64,000 nt of DNA from Bradyrhizobium sp. SZCCT0148 (GCF_018129985.1 NZ_JAFCKT010000001.1:744001-808000); one strand, 5' to 3'; positions 20,020 through 28,717 are shown, counted from the stretch's first letter. Notes: generated from the sequence alone by a model not told the origin. Numbers and translations are program-made.

Positions 20020-21663
20020 TCACACTCTGATGTCGACGCCGCTGCTCGGCCCGTACATGCGGCCATAGCCGCGCCCGACGGGTGCGGCAGCAGCGGTGTC
20101 GTCCTCGCTGATGATCAGCCGGCGGGCATTGCCGCCGTTGTCGTTATTCTGGCCGGTGTTCTGGCCCGATGAATTCTGGTCGCGCAGGCTGAAGGACAGC
20201 CCGTTGCTGCCGGACTTGAGGCCGGCATCGTCGAGCGCGCGCTGCAATTGCGGCGCGTCCTGGCGCAGCAGCTGCAGCGTCTCGGGCTTCTCCACCGTGA
20301 GATGCGAGGTGACGTTGCCGTTGCGGTCGACATTGATGCGGACGTCGATGCGGCCGAGTTCGGCCGGGTCGAGGCTGATGTCGAAGCGGGACTTGCCGGA
20401 GCGGAACGCAGCCGCGATCTCGATCGGGATGCCATTGACCGGCACCGCCGTCGCACTGGCAGCGGTCGCGGTCAGCGTCGCGGTCGATGCGGAAGCGGTC
20501 GAGGTCGTGTTGGTCAGCGGCGCCTGTATGGCGGAAGCGGCCTGCGCGCTGGTCTCGGTCGGGGCGACCGCGCCTTGCGCGCCTGCATGAGGAAGCGTCG
20601 TCGGTGCGCCCTGGGTCGCATCGGCGGTGCGGTCCGAAGCCTTGGCCTCGGTCGCGGCGCCGTCCGCCTGCGGCTTCGCGGCCTGCGGATGCGCGGCGGT
20701 GCTGGCGGTCGCAGTGCCCGGCGCTTGTGTCGGGACGGCGTCGGTCTTGCCGGCGTCCTGGCCGATATTGGAGATGTCGGACTGTCCTTGCGCGGTGGCG
20801 ACGGCAGCCTGGAACGAGGTCTTCGGCGTGCCCTGGTTGACGGGGATCAGGCCGCCGTTCGGCTTGGCGTCGGTCGCGGCTGCATCGGTTGCCAGTGTCG
20901 CGGCATCGGCCAGCGTCGCGGTGGTCTCGGCATCGACCTTGGCACCGGCGGTCTTGGCGCTCTTGTCGGCCGGCGTGGCGGTGTCGGTCTTGGTGCCCGC
21001 GATCTGCGCGGCGATCGAGGCGCTGGCGGCGATGCCGGCGGCGGCGATCGTCAGCGGCGAGGTGGTGGCCTGGTCGGCAGCCGCGTTGGGATCGACAGGG
21101 ACGACCGGCGCAGCAATCACGATGGCATTCGGATCAGGCACGGCGGCCTGCGCCGCGTCGGCTGGCGCGGGTGCCGCGGCATCGATTGCGGCGGTGAGCG
21201 TGTCGGTGCCCTCGGTCTTGTCGTCCTTGGTTTTCCCGGAAGTATCAGCCGACTTGGCGTCTGATGCCTCGGCCTTGTTCTTATCCTTGGCCTTGTCTTT
21301 GGCCTTGCCGGCGTCCCTGGCCGGATCGGTGGCCGTGTCGTTTGCCCTGTCGTCCGTCTTGTTGTCCGTCTTTTCGCCCCTGGCGGGCGCGGATGTGTCG
21401 TCGTTCGCCCTGCTCTGCGAGGACTGATCGGTGGGCGAGGTGTCGCGCGGGCCCTTGTCGGCGGAGGACGAATCGCTCCGCCGCGGCGCGCTGTCCTGGG
21501 CCTGGGTGGCCGCATTGCTGTTGATCGCCTGGGTGTTGCTGTCGACCAGCGAGCCGAAGGCGTCGTTCGCCGACCCCTCCCTGGTGCTCTGCGACCGCGC
21601 AGGCTTTTGCTGCGCGCTCGGAACTGGCACGTTGGCCACGACATCTGACGTACGACTGACCAC
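20020..21663 (-). CDS. fliK: FliK, flagellar hook-length control protein
   Basis: The long Ala/Asp/Lys/Thr-rich, low-complexity N-terminal 400 residues fit the molecular-ruler region. The C-terminal domain carries the Flg_hook signature: RFDISLDPAELGRIDVRINV, then VEKPETLQLLRQDAPQLQRA and LSFSLRDQ. FliK sets hook length and switches export specificity. I place the start at GTG 21663 (547 residues), because GAGGGG lies 6 bases upstream and the sigma-54 promoter at 21701-21715 would start transcription near 21690. This rules out the longer in-frame ATG at 21801. flgD follows directly. Confidence 0.9.
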   Translation of the reverse strand: MVSRTSDVVANVPVPSAQQKPARSQSTREGSANDAFGSLVDSNTQAINSNAATQAQDSAPRRSDSSSADKGPRDTSPTDQSSQSRANDDTSAPARGEKTDNKTDDRANDTATDPARDAGKAKDKAKDKNKAEASDAKSADTSGKTKDDKTEGTDTLTAAIDAAAPAPADAAQAAVPDPNAIVIAAPVVPVDPNAAADQATTSPLTIAAAGIAASASIAAQIAGTKTDTATPADKSAKTAGAKVDAETTATLADAATLATDAAATDAKPNGGLIPVNQGTPKTSFQAAVATAQGQSDISNIGQDAGKTDAVPTQAPGTATASTAAHPQAAKPQADGAATEAKASDRTADATQGAPTTLPHAGAQGAVAPTETSAQAASAIQAPLTNTTSTASASTATLTATAASATAVPVNGIPIEIAAAFRSGKSRFDISLDPAELGRIDVRINVDRNGNVTSHLTVEKPETLQLLRQDAPQLQRALDDAGLKSGSNGLSFSLRDQNSSGQNTGQNNDNGGNARRLIISEDDTAAAAPVGRGYGRMYGPSSGVDIRV

Positions 21664-21700
21664 AGGCAACCCCTCGGAAACAACTTCGGCATTCAAAGGA

Positions 21701-21715
21701 GCAAGGAGCGGGCCA
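21701..21715 (-). promoter_or_regulatory. Sigma-54 promoter of fliK-flgD
   Basis: The minus strand reads TGGCCCGCTCCTTGC, matching TGGCACG-N4-TTGC with one change and exact -24/-12 spacing. It lies about 38 bases before the GTG start of fliK. FlbD, encoded in the same cluster, is the expected activator. Confidence 0.85.
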
Positions 21716-22010
21716 GTGCCGGCCCATGTATATTTATACAGCAAAATCAATATTTTGATTAATATGGCCAGCCGCCGCGGGACCCGCCGCGACCCCGTCA
21801 TTTCTGCCTCCCGGCAAGAATTGCCCTAAGCTGGCGGCGTGCCTGATTGCTTCACTGGAATGCCGCCTATATTAAAGAGGTTACTCTCCGCCGCTTTCGA
21901 CCGGGCAGTCGTGCCTTGCGGGAACCAATGTTCCCGGGGATCGACCACGTCCCGCGAGAAGCATGAAATCGCGGATCGCCGCACGCCGCCGTCACAACCC
22001 TCAAAGGCCC
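21716..22010. other. AT-rich divergent intergenic region between fliK and mnmA
   Basis: No gene seen. It contains a conspicuously AT-rich patch (about 21728-21765) with a perfect inverted repeat AATCAA-TATT-TTGATT at 21745-21760, in otherwise GC-rich DNA. This may be a regulator-binding site for fliK or the promoter area of mnmA. It is not an FNR box, since the half-sites face the opposite way. Confidence 0.45.
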
Positions 22011-23192
22011 ATGCTCAACAGTCTGGATCTCGAAGGCCGTCCTGAGGACACCAGGGTCGTCGTCGCCATGTCGGGCGGCGTCGATTCGTCGACGACGGCT
22101 GCGCTTCTGAAGGCGGAAGGCTACGACGTCGTCGGCATCACCCTGCAGCTCTACGACCATGGCGCTGCGACCCATCGCAAGGGCGCCTGCTGCGCCGGCC
22201 AGGATATCCACGACGCCCGCGACGTCGCGGCAAAACTCGGCATTCCCCATTATGTGCTCGACTACGAGGATCGCTTTCGCGAATCCGTCATCGACAATTT
22301 CGCCGACAGCTACGCGCTCGGCGAGACGCCGGTGCCGTGCATCGAGTGCAACCGCAGCGTCAAGTTCCGCGACCTTCTGAAGACCGCGCGCGAACTCGGG
22401 GCTCAGGCGCTCGCCACCGGCCATTACGTCGCCTCGCGGCGCCGCGAGGACGGCTCGCGCGCGCTGGTCTGCGCGGCCGATGCGGACCGCGACCAGAGCT
22501 ATTTCCTGTTCGCTACGACACAGGAGCAGCTCGACTTCCTGCGCTTTCCGCTCGGCGACATGACCAAGCCCGAGACTCGCGAGCTGGCGCGTCGCTTTGG
22601 CCTGTCCGTCGCCGACAAGCACGACAGCCAGGACATCTGCTTCGTGCCGACCGGCCGCTACACCGACATCATCACCCGCCTGCGTCCCAACGCGATGGAC
22701 CCCGGTGATATCGTCGATCTCGAGGGGCGCGTGCTCGGCCGGCACAACGGCATCGCCAATTTCACCGTCGGCCAGCGTCGCGGCCTCGGCATCGCGGCTC
22801 ACGCGCCGCTGTTCGTGGTGCGGCTGGAGGCAGCCACCCGCCGCGTCGTCGTCGGCCCGCGCGATGCGCTGAAGATGCACCGCATCTCCCTGCGCGACGT
22901 CAACTGGATCGGCAATGGCGATATCGACCGCGCCATCGGCGCAGGCCTTGAACTGTTCGTGCGCGTGCGCTCGACCCGCGCGCCGCAGCCCGCGTGGTTG
23001 CGCGGCAGCGACGGCCATTACGAGGTCGAGCTCGTCGGCGGCGAGGAGGGCGTCTCGCCGGGACAAGCCTGCGTGTTCTACGATGCGCCTTCGGGACAGG
23101 CCCGCGTGCTCGGCGGTGGTTTCATCCAGAGCGCCGCGGCCAAGGTCGCGAGCAACGCAGCGAGGCCGCTGGTGGAAGCGGTGCGCGGCTAA
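22011..23192 (+). CDS. mnmA: MnmA, tRNA-specific 2-thiouridylase
   Basis: The 393-residue enzyme makes s2U34 in tRNAs for Lys, Glu and Gln. The PP-loop is [19 protein letters not shown], and the catalytic Cys pair lies in [14 protein letters not shown] and [16 protein letters not shown] and [11 protein letters not shown] are strongly conserved. The start ATG 22011 ([11 protein letters not shown]) is preferred over the longer ATG 21963, which adds a basic stretch absent from the family. It is followed 23 bases later by a methyltransferase gene on the same strand. Confidence 0.97.
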   Translation: MLNSLDLEGRPEDTRVVVAMSGGVDSSTTAALLKAEGYDVVGITLQLYDHGAATHRKGACCAGQDIHDARDVAAKLGIPHYVLDYEDRFRESVIDNFADSYALGETPVPCIECNRSVKFRDLLKTARELGAQALATGHYVASRRREDGSRALVCAADADRDQSYFLFATTQEQLDFLRFPLGDMTKPETRELARRFGLSVADKHDSQDICFVPTGRYTDIITRLRPNAMDPGDIVDLEGRVLGRHNGIANFTVGQRRGLGIAAHAPLFVVRLEAATRRVVVGPRDALKMHRISLRDVNWIGNGDIDRAIGAGLELFVRVRSTRAPQPAWLRGSDGHYEVELVGGEEGVSPGQACVFYDAPSGQARVLGGGFIQSAAAKVASNAARPLVEAVRG

Positions 23193-23215
23193 GAACATAG
23201 GCTGGGGCAGGGGGC

Positions 23216-23854
23216 ATGGCAGCAGACATCTCGCGGGCCGGGGTCGAGAAGGCCTATGGCCGCTGGGCGCCGGTCTATGATCTCGTGTTCGGCAAGGTGT
23301 TCGACGCCGGAAGGCAGTCGACCATCGCGGAGGCCGACCGCATCGGCGGCCGCATCCTCGACGTCGGCGTCGGCACCGGGCTCTCGCTCTCAGACTATTC
23401 GCGCACCACGAAGATCTGTGGTGTCGACATTTCCGAGCCGATGCTGCGCAAGGCGCAACAGCGCGTGCGCTCGCTTCGCCTCTCCAATGTCGAAGTGCTC
23501 TCGGTGATGGACGCGAAGAACCTCGCCTTCCCCGAAAACTTCTTCGACGCGGTGGTCGCGCAATATGTCATCACCGCCGTGCCCGATCCCGAAGGCACGC
23601 TCGACGAGTTCGTGCGCGTGCTCAAGCCCGGCGGCGAGCTGATCCTCGTCAACCACATCGGCGCCGAGAGCGGCCCGCGCAAATTGTTCGAGCTCGCTTT
23701 CGCCCCCATCGCCCGTCGCCTCGGCTGGCGCCCGGAATTCCCATGGCAACGTCTGGTCGATTGGGCTGCCAAACACGGCGGCGTCACGCTGGCCGAGCGC
23801 CGCCCGATGCCGCCGATGGGGCACTTTTCGCTGATCCGCTACCACAAATCGTGA
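23216..23854 (+). CDS. Class I SAM methyltransferase, phosphatidylethanolamine N-methyltransferase-like
   Basis: A 212-residue UbiE-like methyltransferase. Motif I is RILDVGVGTGLSL, and later motifs include CGVDISEPMLRKAQQR, DAVVAQYVITAVPDPEGTL and VLKPGGELILVNHIG. The N-terminal YGRWAPVYDLVFGKVFDAGR is characteristic of Rhodobacter-type phospholipid N-methyltransferases, which convert phosphatidylethanolamine to phosphatidylcholine at the membrane. Bradyrhizobium has several such enzymes, so I give no symbol. It probably shares a transcript with mnmA. Confidence 0.82.
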   Translation: MAADISRAGVEKAYGRWAPVYDLVFGKVFDAGRQSTIAEADRIGGRILDVGVGTGLSLSDYSRTTKICGVDISEPMLRKAQQRVRSLRLSNVEVLSVMDAKNLAFPENFFDAVVAQYVITAVPDPEGTLDEFVRVLKPGGELILVNHIGAESGPRKLFELAFAPIARRLGWRPEFPWQRLVDWAAKHGGVTLAERRPMPPMGHFSLIRYHKS

Positions 23855-23898
23855 TCGTGTCGCGGGAACACGCGCCGTGATCGGCGCGTTTCCCTTGC

Positions 23899-24258
23899 AT
23901 GCGCACCACATTGAACATCATTCTGGCCAGCCTCGTGATCGCCGCTTCAGGTAGCGCAATCGCGCAGGCGCCGCCCGCCCCGGCCACGCCGCCGCAAGCG
24001 ACTGCGCCGCCGTCCCCACAACGCGCGGCTGGTTGCGCGCCCTCGGACCGGATGACCTCCGCCCCCGACGGCACCGCCACCACCGGCCAGTCCCGTGAAC
24101 CGCTCGGCGACAAGCTCGCCAAGACAGACGGCGTGCTCTGCCCGCCCTCCGGCGTCGACCCCGACATGCACGCCCCGGCTCCGGACACCGGCGGCAACAC
24201 CCCGGTTATCCCGCCCCCCGGAAGCCCCGGCGGCGACCAGACGGTCCGGCCGAAGTAA
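23899..24258 (+). CDS. Exported Pro/Ala-rich hypothetical protein
   Basis: 119 residues with a clear Sec signal peptide (MRTTLNIILASLVIAASGSA, cleaved near AIAQA), then a low-complexity Pro/Ala/Thr-rich mature region with only two Cys (GCAPSD and VLCPPSG) that could form a disulphide. It looks like a periplasmic or surface disordered protein. I recognise no family. Single gene upstream of the tRNA. Confidence 0.65.
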   Translation: MRTTLNIILASLVIAASGSAIAQAPPAPATPPQATAPPSPQRAAGCAPSDRMTSAPDGTATTGQSREPLGDKLAKTDGVLCPPSGVDPDMHAPAPDTGGNTPVIPPPGSPGGDQTVRPK

Positions 24259-24519
24259 CAGATTTTCGCGCTTTTGCGGTCTTCCGCCTCCCTGTCGGTA
24301 GAGGTGAACTCTGTGCAAAGCGCGGATTTCGGGTGAGGGGGCTCTTCCGCGAGTCGGGCGCTCGAAAATGGGGAAATCCGGCGTCAAAATCGGCGGCGTT
24401 TCGACCCAAACCGCCTTATCCCGCCGAAGCTTGAGCGAAGGCGGATTGACTTCCCGGCTTCCCCTTCATTATATGCCGCGCGTTCGCGAGATCGGCCCTA
24501 CAGCCGTTCGCGACCCTGT

Positions 24520-24596
24520 GGCGGGGTAGCTCAGCTGGTTAGAGCACGGGAATCATAATCCTGGGGTCGGGGGTTCGAGTCCCTCTCCCGCTACCA
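24520..24596 (+). tRNA. tRNA-Met (CAU anticodon)
   Basis: A 77-base tRNA folds fully. The acceptor stem is GGCGGGG with TCCCGCT (G-U at both ends), with D arm GCTCAGCTGGTTAGAGC, anticodon loop ATCATAA (anticodon CAT), T loop TTCGAGT and encoded CCA. The sequence looks like elongator tRNA-Met rather than the initiator. A CAU tRNA modified to read Ile AUA cannot be fully excluded. It marks the left edge of the accessory region. Confidence 0.95.
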
Positions 24597-24689
24597 ACAA
24601 AATCAGGTACTTCTCGCTAACTTCCCGCCCTCGGAGTTTGATGTACCACGTTTGGTACAGGAAACTCGCGAGCTTTCAGGCCTGAACTA

Positions 24690-24912
24690 CGCCGGACGGC
24701 GCAAGGGCGCCGATCTCGTCTACGCCGGCAAGGTCGACGACGGATTCGACAAGACATCGAGGGCGGCGTTCCGGAGACGGCGGAGCCGCTTGTCAGGAAG
24801 ACCCTCAGAAGGGCGTTTGGGTCGGGCTGAAGCTGCTCACGGAGATCGAGCACAGCGCGAAGTCAGCGGTGGGGAAGGTCAGGCACCGTTCTTTAACGGG
24901 CTGCGGATGAGG
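24690..24912 (+). pseudogene. Decayed fragment of an ATP-dependent DNA ligase (LigD-type)
   Basis: Three reading frames carry consecutive pieces of the C-terminal end of a LigD ligase domain. First comes RRKGADLVYAGKVDDGFDKT, then EPLVRKT in another frame, then GVWVGLKLLTEIEHSAKSAV with GKVRH, and finally APFFNGLR. Intact rhizobial LigD proteins have these blocks in one frame in this order. At least two frameshifts are needed and the upstream part is missing. The fragment begins about 95 bases after tRNA-Met, a place where integrated elements and their debris collect. Confidence 0.85.
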
Positions 24913-25047
24913 GCTGACCGTGTGTCGACGGGCGAAGTCCCTAACCTGACCAAAGTTGGAAGGAGTCAGCGCAGAGCGCCATCCGTCCTCCGCCGGGCCC
25001 TCCGGCCATGGGGCAAATTCCGCCGCCGCCTGACGTCGGATAAACGA

Positions 25048-25074
25048 AAGGGGCCGTCCAAGCGGCGGCCCCTT
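25048..25074 (-). terminator. Hairpin terminator after the small exported protein at 25093
   Basis: Nine-base arms AAGGGGCCG and CGGCCCCTT with a 9-base loop lie 18 bases past the minus-strand stop. The following bases (CGTTTATC) give only a weak T tract. Confidence 0.6.
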
Positions 25075-25092
25075 CCTCGAAAGTCTCGTCGA

Positions 25093-25407
25093 TCACCAGC
25101 CCCGGGTGCCGAAGCTGAAGCCCACGCTCGGCCCGCTGGAGTAGCCGTAGCCACGATCGTAGTAGCCCGCTCCGCCGTGGTAGCCGTAGCTCCGGCGCGC
25201 GACGTAGGCGTCGCCATCGCCATAGTAGCGCTGGACGTAGCGGGGGCCGCGCGTCCGGAAGCAACGACCGTATTGGTCGCAGACCAGGCGCACCTGCTCT
25301 ACATTGGTCATCTCTACGGTGGCCAGGCCCCCGACGTTGAGCGGTGCGGCCGAAGCGGCGGTTGCGAGCGATGCCGCCGCGGCGGCTGCGAGCAGAATGG
25401 TCTTCAT
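25093..25407 (-). CDS. Small exported Gly/Tyr-rich protein
   Basis: 104 residues: signal peptide (MKTILLAAAAAASLATAASA), a short conserved-looking part with two Cys (VRLVCDQYGRCFRTRG), then a Tyr/Gly/Arg-rich tail (YYGDGDAYVARRSYGYHGGA) ending FGTRGW. Many Bradyrhizobium genes for small exported proteins look like this. It is 23 bases downstream of the DUF1236 gene and probably in its transcript, so possibly under the same stress-type promoter. Function unknown. Confidence 0.75.
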   Translation of the reverse strand: MKTILLAAAAAASLATAASAAPLNVGGLATVEMTNVEQVRLVCDQYGRCFRTRGPRYVQRYYGDGDAYVARRSYGYHGGAGYYDRGYGYSSGPSVGFSFGTRGW

Positions 25408-25430
25408 CGTATTTCCTTTACTGGGTTTGG

Positions 25431-26522
25431 TTAGTCGATTTCTTCGATGACGCGCCGCTCCTGCGGCTCGACGATGTAGGTGCGACTATCGCGGTGGATG
25501 TAACGGTATTCCCGCATTGTCGGCGCATCGCGATAGACCTCCTCCGGGAAGGCTTCGATCTCGACGCCGTCCGGCACGCGTTCGCCTCTGCGGATCTCAG
25601 TCCGCACCGTGCTGCCCGTCGTCGTCGTCCGCCGTTCGGCGGGCGCCGCGCGAACGTGCTTTCGCACGGTCTCGCGATCGCGATCGCTGAAGGTCACCTT
25701 GCGCTGCTCGCGGGGCGCCGGAGCGGTCGCCGTCGATCGTCCCGAGTACGGCATGGTGGCGACGATCTGGTAGCTCGAAGGGTCGACGATCACGATCTCG
25801 TCGCGGACTAGGACGAAGTTGTAGCCCCGGTACTGCGGAACGATTTCGACCACGTCGGCGGGAAGTTGCTGAAGGCGCACGTCGCGCGGAATTGCCGTCC
25901 CGATTGACACCGAAAAATTGACATTGGTGAGGGGCTTGACGTTCAGATGCGAGACGGATTCGCTGACGCGAGTTCTCTGCGTGTCATTGAGCTGAACCGA
26001 AACATTCGCCCGATCGGAACCAGTTCCAGCTCCCGCGCTCTGCTGCGTACCCTGCTGCCGCGCGGAGGGGTTCGATGAACTGCCCATCGACGGCGTCTGC
26101 TGCGCCTGGTTGGTGCCCGTGGACGGCGCCGGATTCGTCGACTGCTGCTGATTGGCTGCCGGCTGGCCCGGCTGACTCTGGCTCGCCGTAGCCGGTTGCT
26201 GAGTCCCCGCCGAGGGGTTGGCGTTGGTGCCGTTCGTGGCCGTCGAGTTCGGGGTTGAGCGGGCGCTGTCTGTCGCGGTGTTCTGCTGCGTCTGAGTGGT
26301 CGTAGACGCGGAGGGGGTTTGGGACGAGGCGGGCGGAGGCGAGGCCTGCGACTGCGTCGACGTCGCGGTCGAGGGATTGGAAGTCTGTGGTGTCGATGTT
26401 GATTTTTCGGTCTGCTGCGCCGAAGGGGCCGCGCTCGGAACATCCTTGGAATTGCTCTGCGCGAAAGCCGCGGTCGAAATCAGAATGGCTGCGGTGGTGG
26501 TCATCAACTGGCGTTTGATCAT
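25431..26522 (-). CDS. Exported DUF1236-domain protein with a long Gln/Ser/Thr-rich region
   Basis: 363 residues. A signal peptide (QLMTTTAAILISTAAFA) is followed by a low-complexity Ser/Thr/Gln/Pro-rich region to about residue 165. The C-terminal part has two DUF1236-type modules: VSIGTAIPRDVRLQQLPADV with FVLVRDEIVIVDP, and RRGERVPDGVEIEAFPEEVY with YRYIHRDSRTYIVEPQERRV. The modules have the typical PxxVELxxxP and IVDPxxRxI layout. Such proteins are periplasmic and of unknown role. An EcfG-like promoter lies 30 bases before the ATG, suggesting induction in the general stress response. A related single-module protein is at 28370. Confidence 0.85.
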   Translation of the reverse strand: MIKRQLMTTTAAILISTAAFAQSNSKDVPSAAPSAQQTEKSTSTPQTSNPSTATSTQSQASPPPASSQTPSASTTTQTQQNTATDSARSTPNSTATNGTNANPSAGTQQPATASQSQPGQPAANQQQSTNPAPSTGTNQAQQTPSMGSSSNPSARQQGTQQSAGAGTGSDRANVSVQLNDTQRTRVSESVSHLNVKPLTNVNFSVSIGTAIPRDVRLQQLPADVVEIVPQYRGYNFVLVRDEIVIVDPSSYQIVATMPYSGRSTATAPAPREQRKVTFSDRDRETVRKHVRAAPAERRTTTTGSTVRTEIRRGERVPDGVEIEAFPEEVYRDAPTMREYRYIHRDSRTYIVEPQERRVIEEID

Positions 26523-26551
26523 GGTGTGTCCTCCAGCGAAAATCGCACACC

Positions 26552-26576
26552 AACCGCGCGCCCGGCCGATCGTTCC
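26552..26576 (-). promoter_or_regulatory. EcfG-like (general stress sigma factor) promoter of the 26522 gene
   Basis: The minus strand reads GGAAC, 16 bases, GGTT. The alphaproteobacterial EcfG consensus is GGAAC-N16/17-CGTT, so only one -10 base differs. The -10 ends 30 bases before the ATG. Confidence 0.65.
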
Positions 26577-26636
26577 TCAAATCGGGAAAAAGTGGCAATT
26601 CAAATTCGGAACCGACGAAACGACTATGGGGCGGCC

Positions 26637-26921
26637 CTAAAGCCGCTCTTGCTCCATCGCCTTGAGCACGGCCCGGCCCTTTTCGGTGATCCGCCAGCCG
26701 CCGTCGCGACGCTCGACCAGTCCTTGCGCGAAGATGTCGAGGTCCGGAACCCGCGCCGCGAGACGCCTTGTGCGCTCCGCCCAATCCCGCCCGCTCGTCG
26801 CCAGTAACGCCATGTCGCGCTTCAGCTCCGCCATCGAGGCATGGCCTTGCAGGTAACTCACCAGGATCTTCAACACGGTCACCTGGAAATTCACAAACCG
26901 CCTCTGCGAAACGGCTGACAA
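26637..26921 (-). CDS. Small hypothetical protein, winged-helix-like
   Basis: 94 residues, starting MSAVSQRRFVNFQVTVLKIL, with a helical middle (GHASMAELKRDMALLATSGR) and a C-terminal strand-turn-strand that looks like a wing (FAQGLVERRDGGWRITEKGR) followed by a final helix (AVLKAMEQERL). The GLVxRxxxGWxITxxGRxxL pattern is common in small winged-helix proteins. No named family recognised. Single gene. Confidence 0.65.
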   Translation of the reverse strand: MSAVSQRRFVNFQVTVLKILVSYLQGHASMAELKRDMALLATSGRDWAERTRRLAARVPDLDIFAQGLVERRDGGWRITEKGRAVLKAMEQERL

Positions 26922-27101
26922 CCAGGCACGAGGCGAATGCCGCTTGCATTTGGTTCAGAAGTGAACAAAGGAACTCTTGGTATTCCGAGGGCGCAAACGG
27001 CATCGGCGAATCTGTGGCCCGTTTGTCGCAGACCATAGGCTTGGACTGAGCTAGATTGCCAGAAATTCCCGTCGATATGCGGCGAGGAATCTGGAAAGTG
27101 C

Positions 27102-28301
27102 ATGATGGACTACACCCCGGTCGGCCTTGCCGGCATCGATGAATTGCCATGGGGCTCGCATCTTTGCCAGTTCTTCGCCAGTGTCGACGATCTCCGCGAG
27201 ACGATTGTCCCGTATTTCAAGGCCGGGCTCGAGAACGACGAGCGATGTCTGCTTGTGGCGATGGACCCGCTCGGAGCCGAGGACGCCCGCAGCGCATTGC
27301 GAGCGGCGGTCGGCGACTTCGACCGGAGGGAGCTCGCGAAGCAGATCGAAATTCACGACGTCCGCACGTGGTACGATGCCGGCGGCGTTATCGATGCAGA
27401 ACGTATGGCCGGCGGCCTGCTGCGCAGCGAAGAGCAGTCCCGTGCCGACGGTTACAACGGTTTCCGGACCAATGGTAACACAGGCTGGCTCCGCCGCGAG
27501 CAGTGGACGAATTTTCAGGACTATGAAACGCGCGTGTCGCTCGGTCTGAAAGGGCGTCGCATGATCTCGATGTGCAGCTACTGCATGGACAGTTGCGGAC
27601 CTCGCGACGTGCTCGACGTTGTCCGCCGACACGACGTCACCGTCGGTCGCGACCGAGGCGGTTGGACTGCGGTGGCCACCAGCGGCGACGAGGTCGCGAG
27701 ACGGTCTGCGACCGAGCAGCGACTGTCCCTTCTCGTCCAGGAGCTCGAACACCGGATCAAAAACAGTTTGGCCACGGTCCAGGCGTTAGCAGGTTCGACG
27801 ATTCGCAGCGCGCGTTCGCTGGACGAATTCGGCAAGTCCTTTAACGGCCGCATCGAGGCGCTCGCAAGGACGCACTCCATGCTCATCGCCGGCGACCAGG
27901 GGCATGTCGTGCTGCGAGAACTTGTGGAGAACGAACTGGCCATGTACGGCGATGAAAAAGCCGATCGCGTCACGATTGCGGGTCCCGACATCGTTTTGAG
28001 CGCGCAGCCTGCGATGGCGTTCGGCATGGCCCTCCATGAACTAACCACCAACGCGGTGAAGCACGGCGCCCTGTCCGCCCGCGGCGGCAAACTCGAAGTG
28101 GTCTGGCGACGTATCGCCGACGGCTTGGCGTTCGAGTGGATCGAAAAGGACGTCTATCTTTTGGCGCAGCCGGCAAGAATGGGCTTCGGTACGCAGCTTC
28201 TCCGACGTCTTCTTCCGCACCAGCTTGGCGCCCGCGTCGACATGAATTTCGATTCCGGTGGACTGAGGGCCAAGATCGAAATTCCTCTCGATCGTGCGTA
28301 G
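27102..28301 (+). CDS. Sensor histidine kinase with N-terminal MEDS domain
   Basis: 399 residues. The N-terminal 190 match the MEDS (DcmR-type) sensory domain: LPWGSHLCQFFASVDDLRET, PYFKAGLENDERCLLVAMDP and the Cys-containing MISMCSYCMDSCG. A HisKA_2/HWE-type kinase domain follows, with the phospho-acceptor in ELEHRIKNSLATVQAL (His 217) and N-box HELTTNAVKHGALS. There are no membrane helices, so it is a cytoplasmic sensor, perhaps of a small organic ligand or redox state. HWE-type kinases often feed the PhyR-EcfG general stress pathway, which fits the stress-type promoters nearby; that link is inferred. No regulator gene is adjacent on this strand. Confidence 0.88.
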   Translation: MMDYTPVGLAGIDELPWGSHLCQFFASVDDLRETIVPYFKAGLENDERCLLVAMDPLGAEDARSALRAAVGDFDRRELAKQIEIHDVRTWYDAGGVIDAERMAGGLLRSEEQSRADGYNGFRTNGNTGWLRREQWTNFQDYETRVSLGLKGRRMISMCSYCMDSCGPRDVLDVVRRHDVTVGRDRGGWTAVATSGDEVARRSATEQRLSLLVQELEHRIKNSLATVQALAGSTIRSARSLDEFGKSFNGRIEALARTHSMLIAGDQGHVVLRELVENELAMYGDEKADRVTIAGPDIVLSAQPAMAFGMALHELTTNAVKHGALSARGGKLEVVWRRIADGLAFEWIEKDVYLLAQPARMGFGTQLLRRLLPHQLGARVDMNFDSGGLRAKIEIPLDRA

Positions 28302-28369
28302 TCGATTTCCGGGGAGAAGTTGCATCGAGTTCGCGGCGGGGCATCAGTTCGACGACCCGCCGCGACCCG

Positions 28370-28717
28370 TTACTCGACTTCCTGAATCACGGCGCGGGTT
28401 TCGGGATCGACCAGCATCACGCGCTCGCCGGAATAGACATAGCGGTATTTGGTGAGCGACGGGCCCCACTCGGTTGGCACCGCCTCGAGCTCGACGTCGC
28501 GCGGCACCGGCGAGCCGATCACGATCTTCTCACGGGTCTCGACCGGACGGATCTTGTGCTCGGTGACGTAGGTTCGGATCTTCGTACGGTATTCCGGCTC
28601 GATCTGCACCGCGCCCGAATGTCCCGTGCCCGTCGTCGTGATGACGGTCGTCTGAGCGAAGGCGCTCGTCGAGACCAGCAGTGCGGTGGCGGAAAGCAGC
28701 AGCAACTTCTTCATCAT
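28370..28717 (-). CDS. Small exported DUF1236 protein
   Basis: 115 residues from ATG 28717: signal peptide (KKLLLLSATALLVSTSAFA), a short linker, then one DUF1236 module (KIRPVETREKIVIGSPVPRD, VELEAVPTEWG, YRYVYSGERVMLVDPETRAV, IQEVE). GGAGAAC serves as ribosome site. It shares a 144-base divergent promoter region with the gene at 28862, and both directions carry an EcfG-like promoter. A periplasmic location is expected; function unknown. Confidence 0.88.
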   Translation of the reverse strand: MMKKLLLLSATALLVSTSAFAQTTVITTTGTGHSGAVQIEPEYRTKIRTYVTEHKIRPVETREKIVIGSPVPRDVELEAVPTEWGPSLTKYRYVYSGERVMLVDPETRAVIQEVE

